This document shows positions 1 through 8,162 of a stretch of 13,943 bases of DNA, one piece after another. Every line of letters starts with the position of its first letter. Positions within the stretch are counted from its first letter, which is position 1. Under the pieces are notes generated by a model. The model saw only the letters and a list, made by a program, of their open reading frames with translations. It was not told the origin of the DNA and made no database searches. Source of the stretch: CAYLGY01 sp964383325 (GTDB lineage: Bacteria > Pseudomonadota > Alphaproteobacteria > Rhizobiales > Rhizobiaceae); assembly GCA_964383325.1 (NCBI GenBank), contig CAYLGY010000071.1, forward strand, positions 1-13,943, given 5' to 3'. A program made the position numbers and the translations under genes.

Positions 1-604
1 TGCAGCCCTCGACTACTTCCGAACGCGCCCCGATGAAGCTATTGTCCTCGATGATGGTCGGGCCGGCCTGCATAGGTTCCAGCACGCCGCCAATGCCGAC
101 ACCGCCGGAAAGGTGCACATTGGATCCGATCTGCGCACAGGAGCCAACCGTCGCCCAGCTGTCGACCATGGTGCCGCTGCCGACATAGGCGCCCAGATTG
201 ACGAAGGAGGGCATCAGCACCGCTCCCGGAGCGATATGGGCAGAATGACGAACGATCGCTCCCGGTACGGCGCGAAATCCGGCCTTCTCGAAATCGCTGG
301 CGCGCCAGCCGTCGAATTTCGAGGGCACCTTGTCCCACCAGGGCGCGCCCCCGGGTCCGCCGCCGATTTCCGACATCGGATTGAGTCGGAACGAGAGCAG
401 GACCGCCTTCTTCAGCCATTGATTGACGCGCCAGGTACCGTCGGCGTCGCGCTCGGCAACCCGTGCCGTGCCGCTGTCCAGCATCTGCAGGGATTGCTCC
501 ACCGCCTCGCGCACTTCGCCGCCGGTCGATGTGCCGATTTCGTCGCGCGCCTCGAATGCCGCCTCGATGATTTTTTCCAGTTCGGCGGCGCTCCGGTTCG
601 ACAT
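1..604 (-). CDS. dapD: 2,3,4,5-tetrahydropyridine-2,6-dicarboxylate N-succinyltransferase, 5' part (runs off left edge)
   Basis: DapD transfers succinyl from succinyl-CoA to tetrahydrodipicolinate in the succinylase branch of the diaminopimelate/lysine pathway; it is a cytosolic trimer. The frame gives 201 residues without a stop, so about 80 C-terminal residues of the usual 280 or so are missing at the window edge. An N-terminal helical domain comes first, then the left-handed beta-helix with hexapeptide repeats from about residue 115. The stretches GAYVGSGTMVDSWATVGSCA (139-158), HLSGGVGIGGVLEP (164-177) and IGARSEVVEG (191-200) are near identical to DapD as I know it. By family knowledge the catalytic Asp and Glu correspond to D148 and E196. 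The ATG is preceded by AGAGGA eight bases upstream. It is divergent from the LOG gene, with 120 bp between them carrying a likely promoter and operator. Identity is very secure. Confidence 0.96.
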   Translation of the reverse strand, partial: MSNRSAAELEKIIEAAFEARDEIGTSTGGEVREAVEQSLQMLDSGTARVAERDADGTWRVNQWLKKAVLLSFRLNPMSEIGGGPGGAPWWDKVPSKFDGWRASDFEKAGFRAVPGAIVRHSAHIAPGAVLMPSFVNLGAYVGSGTMVDSWATVGSCAQIGSNVHLSGGVGIGGVLEPMQAGPTIIEDNSFIGARSEVVEGC

Positions 605-637
605 GGTCTTGTTCCTCTGAAATCTTGGGCTATGAAC

Positions 638-666
638 TTGGCGGGGATTTGCGCGGAACCTATGTC
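638..666 (+). promoter_or_regulatory. Weak putative promoter of LOG gene
   Basis: TTGGCG (638-643), a 17-base gap, then TATGTC (661-666). Each box matches consensus at only three of six positions, so this is a guess supported mainly by spacing and by its position opposite the dapD promoter. Its -10 lies inside the 654-680 inverted repeat. Confidence 0.25.
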
Positions 667-680
667 ATGCGCAGGTTCCG
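654..680. promoter_or_regulatory. Perfect 8-bp inverted repeat, candidate operator between dapD and LOG gene
   Basis: CGGAACCT (654-661) and AGGTTCCG (673-680) are exact reverse complements separated by 11 bases. A further GAACCT half-site lies at 693-698. The repeat fills the spacer of the proposed dapD promoter and covers the proposed -10 elements of both divergent genes, which is where a repressor would bind. It could instead be a chance repeat or form an RNA hairpin. The repeat is seen directly; the operator role is inferred. Confidence 0.45.
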
Positions 681-685
681 GTCAA
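657..685 (-). promoter_or_regulatory. Putative sigma-70-like promoter of dapD
   Basis: On the minus strand, TTGACC (685-680) is followed after exactly 17 bases by TAGGTT (662-657). The -35 matches TTGACA at five of six positions; the -10 is weaker (three or four of six). Transcription would start near 650, giving a leader of about 45 bases before the dapD ATG. Confidence 0.4.
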
Positions 686-724
686 TCGGCCCGAACCTTT
701 CAGCCCCTCAGGATCGGAGACAGG

Positions 725-1567
725 ATGAATCCACTGGATGAAAATGGCTGGACGCCGCTGCCCCATTCGGATGAGGATCTGCGCCGTGCGCGCGATGTAC
801 CCGATACGCCGCAGACTCGCGCCCCGGAATACAGGCTCGCCTGGGACGATCTCGATTTTCTGACCCACCGTGACTTGCGGCCCGTGCGCCTCCAACTCGA
901 ATTGTTGAAGGCAGAAATGCATCTTGCCGAGCGCGGCATCCGCTCGACCGTGGTGCTGTTCGGCGGTGCGCGTATCCCGGAGCCTGGCGGCAAGGCCTGG
1001 GCAGCGAGAAACGAGGTGCAGGAACGGAACCTGCTCGCCAATGCCCGCTACTATGACGAGGCGCGCAAATTCGCCCGGCTTTGCTCGGAATATTCGGCAA
1101 GGAGCTATCATCGGGAGTTCGTGATCGTCACGGGGGGCGGACCGGGGGTGATGGAGGCCGGCAATCGCGGCGCCGCCGATGTTGGTGCCCCGTCAATCGG
1201 CCTCAGCATCGTGCTGCCGCATGAACAGGCGCCCAATCACTACGTGACGCCGGATCTCTGTTTCAATTTCCACTATTTCGCGATCCGCAAGATGCATTTT
1301 CTCATGCGGGCCAAGGCGATTGCCGTGTTCCCCGGTGGCTTCGGCACAATGGACGAGCTGTTCGAATCCATGACCCTCATTCAGACCGGCCGGATGGAGC
1401 GCGTGCCGCTGCTGCTCTTCGGCAAGGAATTCTGGGAGCGGGTGGTGGACCTCGATTACCTCGCCGAACAGGGCACGATTTCACCCGGCGACAGTGATCT
1501 TCTGACACGCGTCGATACGGCGGAAGAAGCCTGGAACGCGATTCGCGAGTTCTACCGGCTGGCGTGA
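725..1567 (+). CDS. LOG family protein (TIGR00730-type, nucleotide 5'-monophosphate phosphoribohydrolase)
   Basis: LOG-family enzymes have a Rossmann-like lysine-decarboxylase fold and cleave the N-glycosidic bond of (cytokinin) nucleoside 5'-monophosphates, releasing free base and ribose 5-phosphate; many bacterial members act in general purine/pyrimidine salvage. The 280-residue product shows the family signatures: VLFGGARIPEPGG (77-89), TGGGPGVMEAGNRGA (136-150), the FAIRKMHF segment with the conserved Arg at about 188, and PGGFGTMDELFE (203-214), matching PGGxGTxxE. It carries about 70 residues ahead of the Rossmann core, so it belongs to the longer subgroup rather than the 190-residue plant-like LOGs. 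The frame is open well upstream, but ATG 725 has GGAGA at 716-720 and avoids overlapping dapD. Its stop is 31 bp from that of the convergent lipoprotein gene. The family is secure; the substrate cannot be read from sequence. Confidence 0.9.
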   Translation: MNPLDENGWTPLPHSDEDLRRARDVPDTPQTRAPEYRLAWDDLDFLTHRDLRPVRLQLELLKAEMHLAERGIRSTVVLFGGARIPEPGGKAWAARNEVQERNLLANARYYDEARKFARLCSEYSARSYHREFVIVTGGGPGVMEAGNRGAADVGAPSIGLSIVLPHEQAPNHYVTPDLCFNFHYFAIRKMHFLMRAKAIAVFPGGFGTMDELFESMTLIQTGRMERVPLLLFGKEFWERVVDLDYLAEQGTISPGDSDLLTRVDTAEEAWNAIREFYRLA

Positions 1568-1598
1568 ACGGCGTTGCGGGCGCTCGCCGTCCCGGCGC

Positions 1599-2804
1599 TC
1601 AACTTCCGCTGCGGAAACTCGTCGGTGCGGGATCCACGAGGTGCAATTGACCGCCGCGAACCTCATAAATGGCGAGGCCGCGCTCATTGGTCCCGTCCTG
1701 CAGGAAGCGGAAGACGCCCGTATAGCCGGAAAAGCCGGTTCGATCCTCCAGCGTCGTGGCAGTGAGCCCTTGCGCGCCCACCCGCCGGGCAAGGCCGGCA
1801 ACGAGGGCGACCGTGTCGTAGGCTACGGGGGCAATCGCCGAGGGCTTGAGGCCGTGCCGGGCCATATATTTGGCATTGAAGGCGGCAGTCGAGCCATGAT
1901 CGGCATCCGCCAGCCAGGCCCCTTCCAGGGCGGGGTTGCCGAGATCGGCGCTTGCCCATTGGCCGGTCCCGAGGAATTTCTTGCCGGCAAGGGGAATGCC
2001 CCGACGCTGCATCGTTCCGACAATGGCGCCGGGCGTATTGCCGCCATCGGGAATGAAGATTGCGTCGGCACTGGCAATTGCCGGAGCCAGTTCGGAAATG
2101 GCCGCCTCCACCGAGGCGTCGCTGTATTCGTAGCGCGCAGCCGCGATGAGCTGGCCGCCATTCCTGGCCAGCGTCTGGAGCAATTGGCTCTCGGCCAGGT
2201 CGCCGATGGGCCCGTCCGGAAGCAACGCGACCATGTTGCGCAATCCGGCATTCGCAGCATAGGCGGCCGTGCGGTCGATGATGGTCTGAGGCAGATAGGA
2301 GGCGAGATACACACCGGTCCCCGCAACATTCGAATCGGTGGAATAGGCGATCATCAATTTCCGGTTCGGCCGCAGCACGCCGGTCGCGGCGCTGACGCTG
2401 TTGGCAAATACGGGGCCGAGAACCAGGGCCGCCTGTTCGCGTACCGCCTCGCTGGCTGCATTGGCAGCGCCTTCCGGAGTTCCGCCCGTATCCTTGATGA
2501 CGAGCTGCAGCATGGAGGCTGCGCCATCCTCCATGGCCATTGCCGCAGCGTTCCTGAGTTCCGTGGCAATGACGGAAGCGTTGCCAGGGGCCGTCACCGG
2601 CAGCAGCAGGGCAACGCGCACGGGGCCGCTGCCAAGCACTTCGCCCTCGGCCGGTGGCAATGCCGCATCTGTCGCCTGGGCCGGGCCGGCTTCCGGCAAA
2701 CCCTGCGGCAGGTTCGTTGCTTGGCAGGCGGTGAGCGCCAGCATTCCGGACATGAGCGCCGACCAGGCAAGTTTACGGGCAGGTTCAGCGATCGCCAACT
2801 TCAT
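1599..2804 (-). CDS. Penicillin-binding protein activator-like lipoprotein (LpoA C-terminal/periplasmic-binding fold)
   Basis: The 401-residue product starts with a short basic segment, a hydrophobic stretch (about 12-24) and the lipobox L24-T-A-C27, so it is predicted to be a lipid-anchored envelope protein. After a Pro/Ala-rich linker (28-60), a periplasmic-binding-protein type I fold spans about 61-392, with strand-like starts such as VRVALLLPV (62-70), AALVLGPVF (125-133) and NMVALLPDG (190-198), as in Leu/Ile/Val-binding proteins and the C-terminal domain of LpoA. LpoA of E. coli stimulates PBP1A; its N-terminal TPR domain is absent here. The divergent placement against rsmI-yraN copies the yraM(lpoA)/yraL/yraN order and is the main argument for an LpoA-type role over a branched-chain amino-acid receptor, since no permease or ATPase gene is adjacent. 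The ATG has AGGA eight bases upstream. Confidence 0.82.
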   Translation of the reverse strand: MKLAIAEPARKLAWSALMSGMLALTACQATNLPQGLPEAGPAQATDAALPPAEGEVLGSGPVRVALLLPVTAPGNASVIATELRNAAAMAMEDGAASMLQLVIKDTGGTPEGAANAASEAVREQAALVLGPVFANSVSAATGVLRPNRKLMIAYSTDSNVAGTGVYLASYLPQTIIDRTAAYAANAGLRNMVALLPDGPIGDLAESQLLQTLARNGGQLIAAARYEYSDASVEAAISELAPAIASADAIFIPDGGNTPGAIVGTMQRRGIPLAGKKFLGTGQWASADLGNPALEGAWLADADHGSTAAFNAKYMARHGLKPSAIAPVAYDTVALVAGLARRVGAQGLTATTLEDRTGFSGYTGVFRFLQDGTNERGLAIYEVRGGQLHLVDPAPTSFRSGS

Positions 2805-2845
2805 GTTCTCATTCCTGTCGGGTAGGATCGGTGGACGCTTGCCGG

Positions 2846-2874
2846 ATTTTGCAACTGGGCCGCGGGCGTGTCAA
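2846..2874 (-). promoter_or_regulatory. Putative sigma-70 promoter of the LpoA-like lipoprotein gene
   Basis: On the minus strand, a consensus TTGACA (2874-2869) is followed after 17 bases by CAAAAT (2851-2846), four of six in the -10. The transcript would start near 2840, giving a leader of about 35 bases before the lipoprotein ATG. The -35 overlaps a possible GTG start of rsmI at 2868, which slightly favours the later rsmI start. Confidence 0.5.
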
Positions 2875-2909
2875 AGAAGGCGCAGGCGTTCCCCTCACTG
2901 GCTTCCCTC

Positions 2910-3809
2910 ATGCAGCAATCTCGCAAGTTCTCAATTCTCGGTCATACGGCAGAAGCACCCCCGCTGGAAGCCGGCCTATACATTGTTTCGACGCCGATTG
3001 GAAATCTGGGGGACATCACGGTACGGGCATTGCAGGTGCTGGCCGGTGCGCAGATCCTTGCCGCCGAGGATACGAGAACGACGCGCATCCTGCTCCAGCG
3101 TTATGGCATTTCTGCGCGGCCGGTCGCCTATCACGACCATAATGCCGACGCCGCCGGACCGCGGCTGATCGAATCGGTCGCGCAGGGCGCCAGCGTGGCC
3201 CTGGTGTCGGATGCCGGGACGCCGCTGGTCTCCGATCCCGGCTACCGGCTGGTGCGCCTGGCCATCCACGCGGGGGTGCCGGTGATCCCGGTGCCGGGTC
3301 CTTCCGCCATCCTCGCGGCCCTCGTCGGGGCCGGGCTTCCGACCGATGCGTTCCTGTTTGCGGGCTTTCCGCCATCCCGGGGGCCGGCACGCAGGTCCTG
3401 GCTCGAAAAATGGGTGTCCGTTCCGGCGACGCTGATCTTCCACGAATCACCCCGCCGGCTTCCCGAGTGCCTTGCCGACATGGCAAGGATCCTCGGCATG
3501 GGCAGGCAGTGCGTCATCGCGCGGGAATTGACCAAGCGTTTCGAGGAGTTCCGCCGCGGCACGCTGGACGAACTTGCCGGTCAGTCTCGGGCGGAGGGCG
3601 CGCCGAAGGGCGAAGTGGTCATCTGCATCGGGCCTCCGGAGGAGCGGGAAAGCCTCGATGTCGATCTGATCCTGCGGCGACTGGCCGGCGAAATGCCGGC
3701 TTCCCGCGCCGCGGCGGAGGCGGCTCGCCTGACCGGTCTTGCACGCGCCGATCTCTATCGCCGGCTGTTGCAATTGCCCGAAAGACCGGACGCTCGCGAC
3801 GATGGATGA
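2910..3809 (+). CDS. rsmI: 16S rRNA (cytidine(1402)-2'-O)-methyltransferase
   Basis: RsmI uses S-adenosylmethionine to 2'-O-methylate C1402 in the decoding centre of 16S rRNA. The product (299 aa from the ATG, normal for the family) has the tetrapyrrole-methylase fold with all landmarks: YIVSTPIGNLGDIT (24-37), AAEDTR (51-56), ALVSDAGTPLVSDPGYRLV (97-115), PVPGPSA (127-133), the AGFPPSRG segment near 151 and HESPRRL near 178. The start is uncertain: ATG 2910 lacks a clear Shine-Dalgarno sequence, and an in-frame GTG at 2868 would add 14 residues but also lacks one and overlaps the -35 of the divergent promoter. I chose the ATG for length and codon. The stop overlaps the yraN start by 8 bases, so the two are very probably cotranscribed and translationally coupled. 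Confidence 0.94.
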   Translation: MQQSRKFSILGHTAEAPPLEAGLYIVSTPIGNLGDITVRALQVLAGAQILAAEDTRTTRILLQRYGISARPVAYHDHNADAAGPRLIESVAQGASVALVSDAGTPLVSDPGYRLVRLAIHAGVPVIPVPGPSAILAALVGAGLPTDAFLFAGFPPSRGPARRSWLEKWVSVPATLIFHESPRRLPECLADMARILGMGRQCVIARELTKRFEEFRRGTLDELAGQSRAEGAPKGEVVICIGPPEERESLDVDLILRRLAGEMPASRAAAEAARLTGLARADLYRRLLQLPERPDARDDG

Positions 3810-4173
3810 CACCGCTGCGCGACGCGCCGCATTCCGCCGGGGACAGCGGGGGGAATTGCTGGCCGCCCTCGCCCTGATGTGCAAGGGCTACCGCATCCTG
3901 GCGCGGCGCTACCGGGCCCCGGGCGGCGAGATCGACCTGATTGCGCGTCGGGGCAGGCTCATCGCCATGGTCGAGGTCAAGTGCCGGCCGAGCCTCGGCG
4001 AGGCCATGCTTGCCGTTGGCCCGCATGCCGAGCGGCGCATCGAGGCCGCGGCGGATCACTGGCTGGCGCGCCGGCCGGATCACGCCCGGCTGACGGTCCG
4101 TTTCGATCTCGTCGCCATCCTGCCACGGCGCTGGCCGGTGCATCTCGAACGGGCCTGGGACGCGAGGCGGTAG
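3802..4173 (+). CDS. yraN: YraN family protein (UPF0102, endonuclease-like fold)
   Basis: This small protein (123 aa) of the UPF0102 family has a restriction-endonuclease-like core. The core motif is visible: GY (29-30), then GGEIDLIARRG (41-51), then MVEVKCRPSLGEA (56-68). E43, D45, E58 and K60 correspond to the conserved acidic/lysine set of the nuclease fold. The substrate and biological role are not settled for the family; a link to DNA processing is suggested only by fold. The ATG at 3802 lies inside the end of rsmI (8-base overlap), and a second, out-of-frame ATG at 3806 overlaps the rsmI stop; the 3802 frame alone encodes YraN. In many rhizobia gshB follows this gene; here gyrB does, after a 183-bp gap. 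Confidence 0.92.
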   Translation: MDDTAARRAAFRRGQRGELLAALALMCKGYRILARRYRAPGGEIDLIARRGRLIAMVEVKCRPSLGEAMLAVGPHAERRIEAAADHWLARRPDHARLTVRFDLVAILPRRWPVHLERAWDARR

Positions 4174-4253
4174 CCATTTTCCCGCCATGGCGCATCCGAA
4201 CTGCCGCGCGAGCGACTTTGCCGGGGGAGAAGTGCCGGGGCGGGCGAATATGA

Positions 4254-4282
4254 TGGAAAAACAACGACCAGATGCCTATATT
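4254..4282 (+). promoter_or_regulatory. Putative sigma-70 promoter of gyrB
   Basis: TGGAAA (4254-4259, four of six), 17 bases, then TATATT (4277-4282, five of six). This AT-rich patch stands out in the GC-rich gap between yraN and gyrB. Transcription would start near 4289, leaving about 68 bases of leader before the gyrB ATG. I see no DnaA-box cluster that would mark an origin here. Confidence 0.5.
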
Positions 4283-4356
4283 GAACCTGTACCCCAATCC
4301 ATGATTCGCCGGCCGGACGGCCGAGGCATTCCTGCCGACAGACAAGACGGAACCCA

Positions 4357-6807
<2,451 letters not shown>

Positions 6808-7031
6808 CCCATATTGTTTCCCGGCTTGCCACAAAGGACGCCCCGGACAACGCCCCTGTCTGCCATGACTGTAAGTTGAACAGATTTCGGTCTGGAAACG
6901 CCTGACTGTGCTGTAGGAAACAGCAGGCCCGCAGCGGAACTGCTACTCCCCAGCTCGCAAGGCGCTGCCTCATGAGGAGGAGCGCATGAGACACGCAGCG
7001 GGCCGCGGTGCCCGGAATTGGGTCAGGGGCA
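6808..7031 (+). other. Structured intergenic leader between gyrB and the unknown gene
   Basis: This 224-bp stretch holds no long ORF. It contains a hairpin (6900-6928), a small stem GCAG/CTGC (6931-6943), and a CTCATG (6969-6974)/CATGAG (6985-6990) inverted repeat whose 10-base loop contains AGGAGGAG. I could not find a promoter with both boxes; a lone TTGAAC sits at 6876. It may serve as the gyrB 3' end, the 5' leader of the next gene, or both. Confidence 0.4.
6900..6928 (+). terminator. Hairpin downstream of gyrB, possible terminator or leader structure
   Basis: GCCTG (6900-6904) pairs with CAGGC (6924-6928) and, after one bulged A, CTGT (6906-6909) pairs with ACAG (6920-6923), leaving a 10-base loop: nine base pairs in all. 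An alternative inner pairing TGCTGT/ACAGCA (6909-6925) competes with it. No run of T follows, so a classical intrinsic terminator is doubtful. Confidence 0.3.
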
Positions 7032-7105
7032 ATGTCGATAGACAAAATCGTAAACAGCTTGCGCACGTTCACATTGAGCGGCGTGAAGACCGAGAGGAAC
7101 TATGA
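6986..7105 (+). CDS. Candidate small ORF (39 aa) overlapping the unknown gene start
   Basis: ATG 6986 is preceded by AGGAGGAG (6975-6982), the best Shine-Dalgarno match I found in the window, five bases from the core. The 39-codon frame ends at TGA 7103-7105, about 70 bases inside the following gene in another frame. The peptide is rich in Arg, His and Glu and resembles nothing I know. It might be a leader peptide coupling translation to the downstream ATG at 7032. It may also be non-functional; a short overlapping frame cannot be judged from one sequence. Confidence 0.25.
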   Translation: MRHAAGRGARNWVRGNVDRQNRKQLAHVHIERREDREEL

Positions 7106-8006
7106 TCTGGGGCGGTCGATTCATCAGCTCGAACAGCAGACCGGTTCCCGGGTCAGTGATTTTCGATACTTCCTGTCAAAATTCGGGACCAGGGAGTCAA
7201 ATGCGCAGCAGGATCTCCAATTCATCATTGCACTCAACAAGACTGCCGAGTTTGGCGATACGGCACAGCGGATCGAGGCGCGGTCGATCCTGATCCTGCT
7301 GGCGAAAGCCCTGGATCGCGCTCCGGAGGCTCCGGAAGCGAAGGCGTTCAGGGCGATTTGCCACAAGATCGTGACCGCGACCTTGACAAACGAGCAGATC
7401 GAAAGCGGGGAAGTCGCCTACCGGGGCAGGAAGCCGGAGAAGCTTGGCTACAAAACGCTCGACAGGCTGTCCCCGATGCTGCTTTCGATTGCGACGGACG
7501 GGGATCGGGAATTGCAGGAAGCGGTGAAGGAAAGCCTCAACCGCACGAAGAGCCGCCTGAAGGATTTCGCCCGGTCCAAGTCCGGCAATGGCCTGGTCGA
7601 TCTCTATCCGAAGAATGTGCTGAATCTCAAGCAGAACATGTTCGGCAATTATGTCCCGGATTCGCATTTTCTCGGAACCCGCACGCTGGACATCGTCGAC
7701 AAGAAGAATGCGGTCGGCATGAATACGAGCGCGGCCATCGACCTGCTCGAGCGCCAAAACAAGGACAAGCTGGTTTTCGTGCCGGAATACAGGCCGGTCT
7801 TCGAGCCTGAAGTGAAGGTCAACTGGGTCAGCAAGAAGCAGCAGGAAGCGCCGAAGCTGGAAGTGAAGAAGGAAAAGCCGGTTACCACCAAACAGGAGCC
7901 GAAGAAGGGCCGGACGAACAATCTCCTCGCCGGAATGCGGTCCATGATTGCAAAGGCGGTCAGCTTGATTCCCGCGAATTGGTTCCCGTCAATGTGGAGA
8001 GCCTGA
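7032..8006 (+). CDS. Hypothetical protein, basic, Lys-rich C-terminal region
   Basis: I do not recognise this 324-residue product. It has no signal peptide and a single Cys (110). Residues 1-200 read as mostly helical and soluble, with charged amphipathic stretches (for example 80-110 and 157-182). YPKNVLNLKQNMFGNY (192-207) could be a compact motif. A Lys/Glu/Pro/Gln-rich linker (about 265-293) precedes a tail, NNLLAGMRSMIAKAVSLIPA (296-315) ending in WFPSMWRA, that could be an amphipathic membrane-binding helix. The ATG at 7032 has AGGGG just upstream; a GTG at 7008 is a weaker alternative. Three lines counted by hand give 48-55% GC against 63-77% in lines of gyrB and hemB, so recent or separate acquisition is possible. 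It stands alone between gyrB and convergent hemB, followed by a strong hairpin. I assign no function. Confidence 0.75.
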   Translation: MSIDKIVNSLRTFTLSGVKTERNYDLGRSIHQLEQQTGSRVSDFRYFLSKFGTRESNAQQDLQFIIALNKTAEFGDTAQRIEARSILILLAKALDRAPEAPEAKAFRAICHKIVTATLTNEQIESGEVAYRGRKPEKLGYKTLDRLSPMLLSIATDGDRELQEAVKESLNRTKSRLKDFARSKSGNGLVDLYPKNVLNLKQNMFGNYVPDSHFLGTRTLDIVDKKNAVGMNTSAAIDLLERQNKDKLVFVPEYRPVFEPEVKVNWVSKKQQEAPKLEVKKEKPVTTKQEPKKGRTNNLLAGMRSMIAKAVSLIPANWFPSMWRA

Positions 8007-8024
8007 CGGCGTTCGTCGATGTGA

Positions 8025-8057
8025 TGCCGTGCCGGCGCCGACCTTGCGCCGGCGGCA
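8025..8057. terminator. Strong hairpin between the unknown gene and hemB (likely terminator)
   Basis: GCCGGCGC (8031-8038) and GCGCCGGC (8046-8053) form a perfect 8-bp stem with a 7-base loop. TGCC (8025-8028) and GGCA (8054-8057) extend it past a 2-base bulge to 12 bp. It starts 18 bases after the upstream stop and is followed on the plus strand by AGCGTGTTTC, a weak T tract. The two flanking genes converge, so it may serve both. The strand with the better tail is plus. Confidence 0.6.
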
Positions 8058-8162
8058 AGCGTGTTTCGCCAGGCATGACCTACACCAGCCGGGCGCCCGT
8101 CCGCGCGACTGACGGGAAAGGCGACACGGATGCCCGGCCGGCCAGGAACGAAGGAAGCCCGA

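Noticed and set aside
113..724. Upstream extension of the LOG-family frame
   Set aside because: It is antisense to dapD; ATG 725 has a Shine-Dalgarno sequence and starts a product of typical length.
1568..1590. ACGGCG/CGCCGT inverted repeat between the convergent LOG and lipoprotein genes
   Set aside because: Only six pairs with an 11-base loop and no T tract on either strand; too weak to call a terminator.
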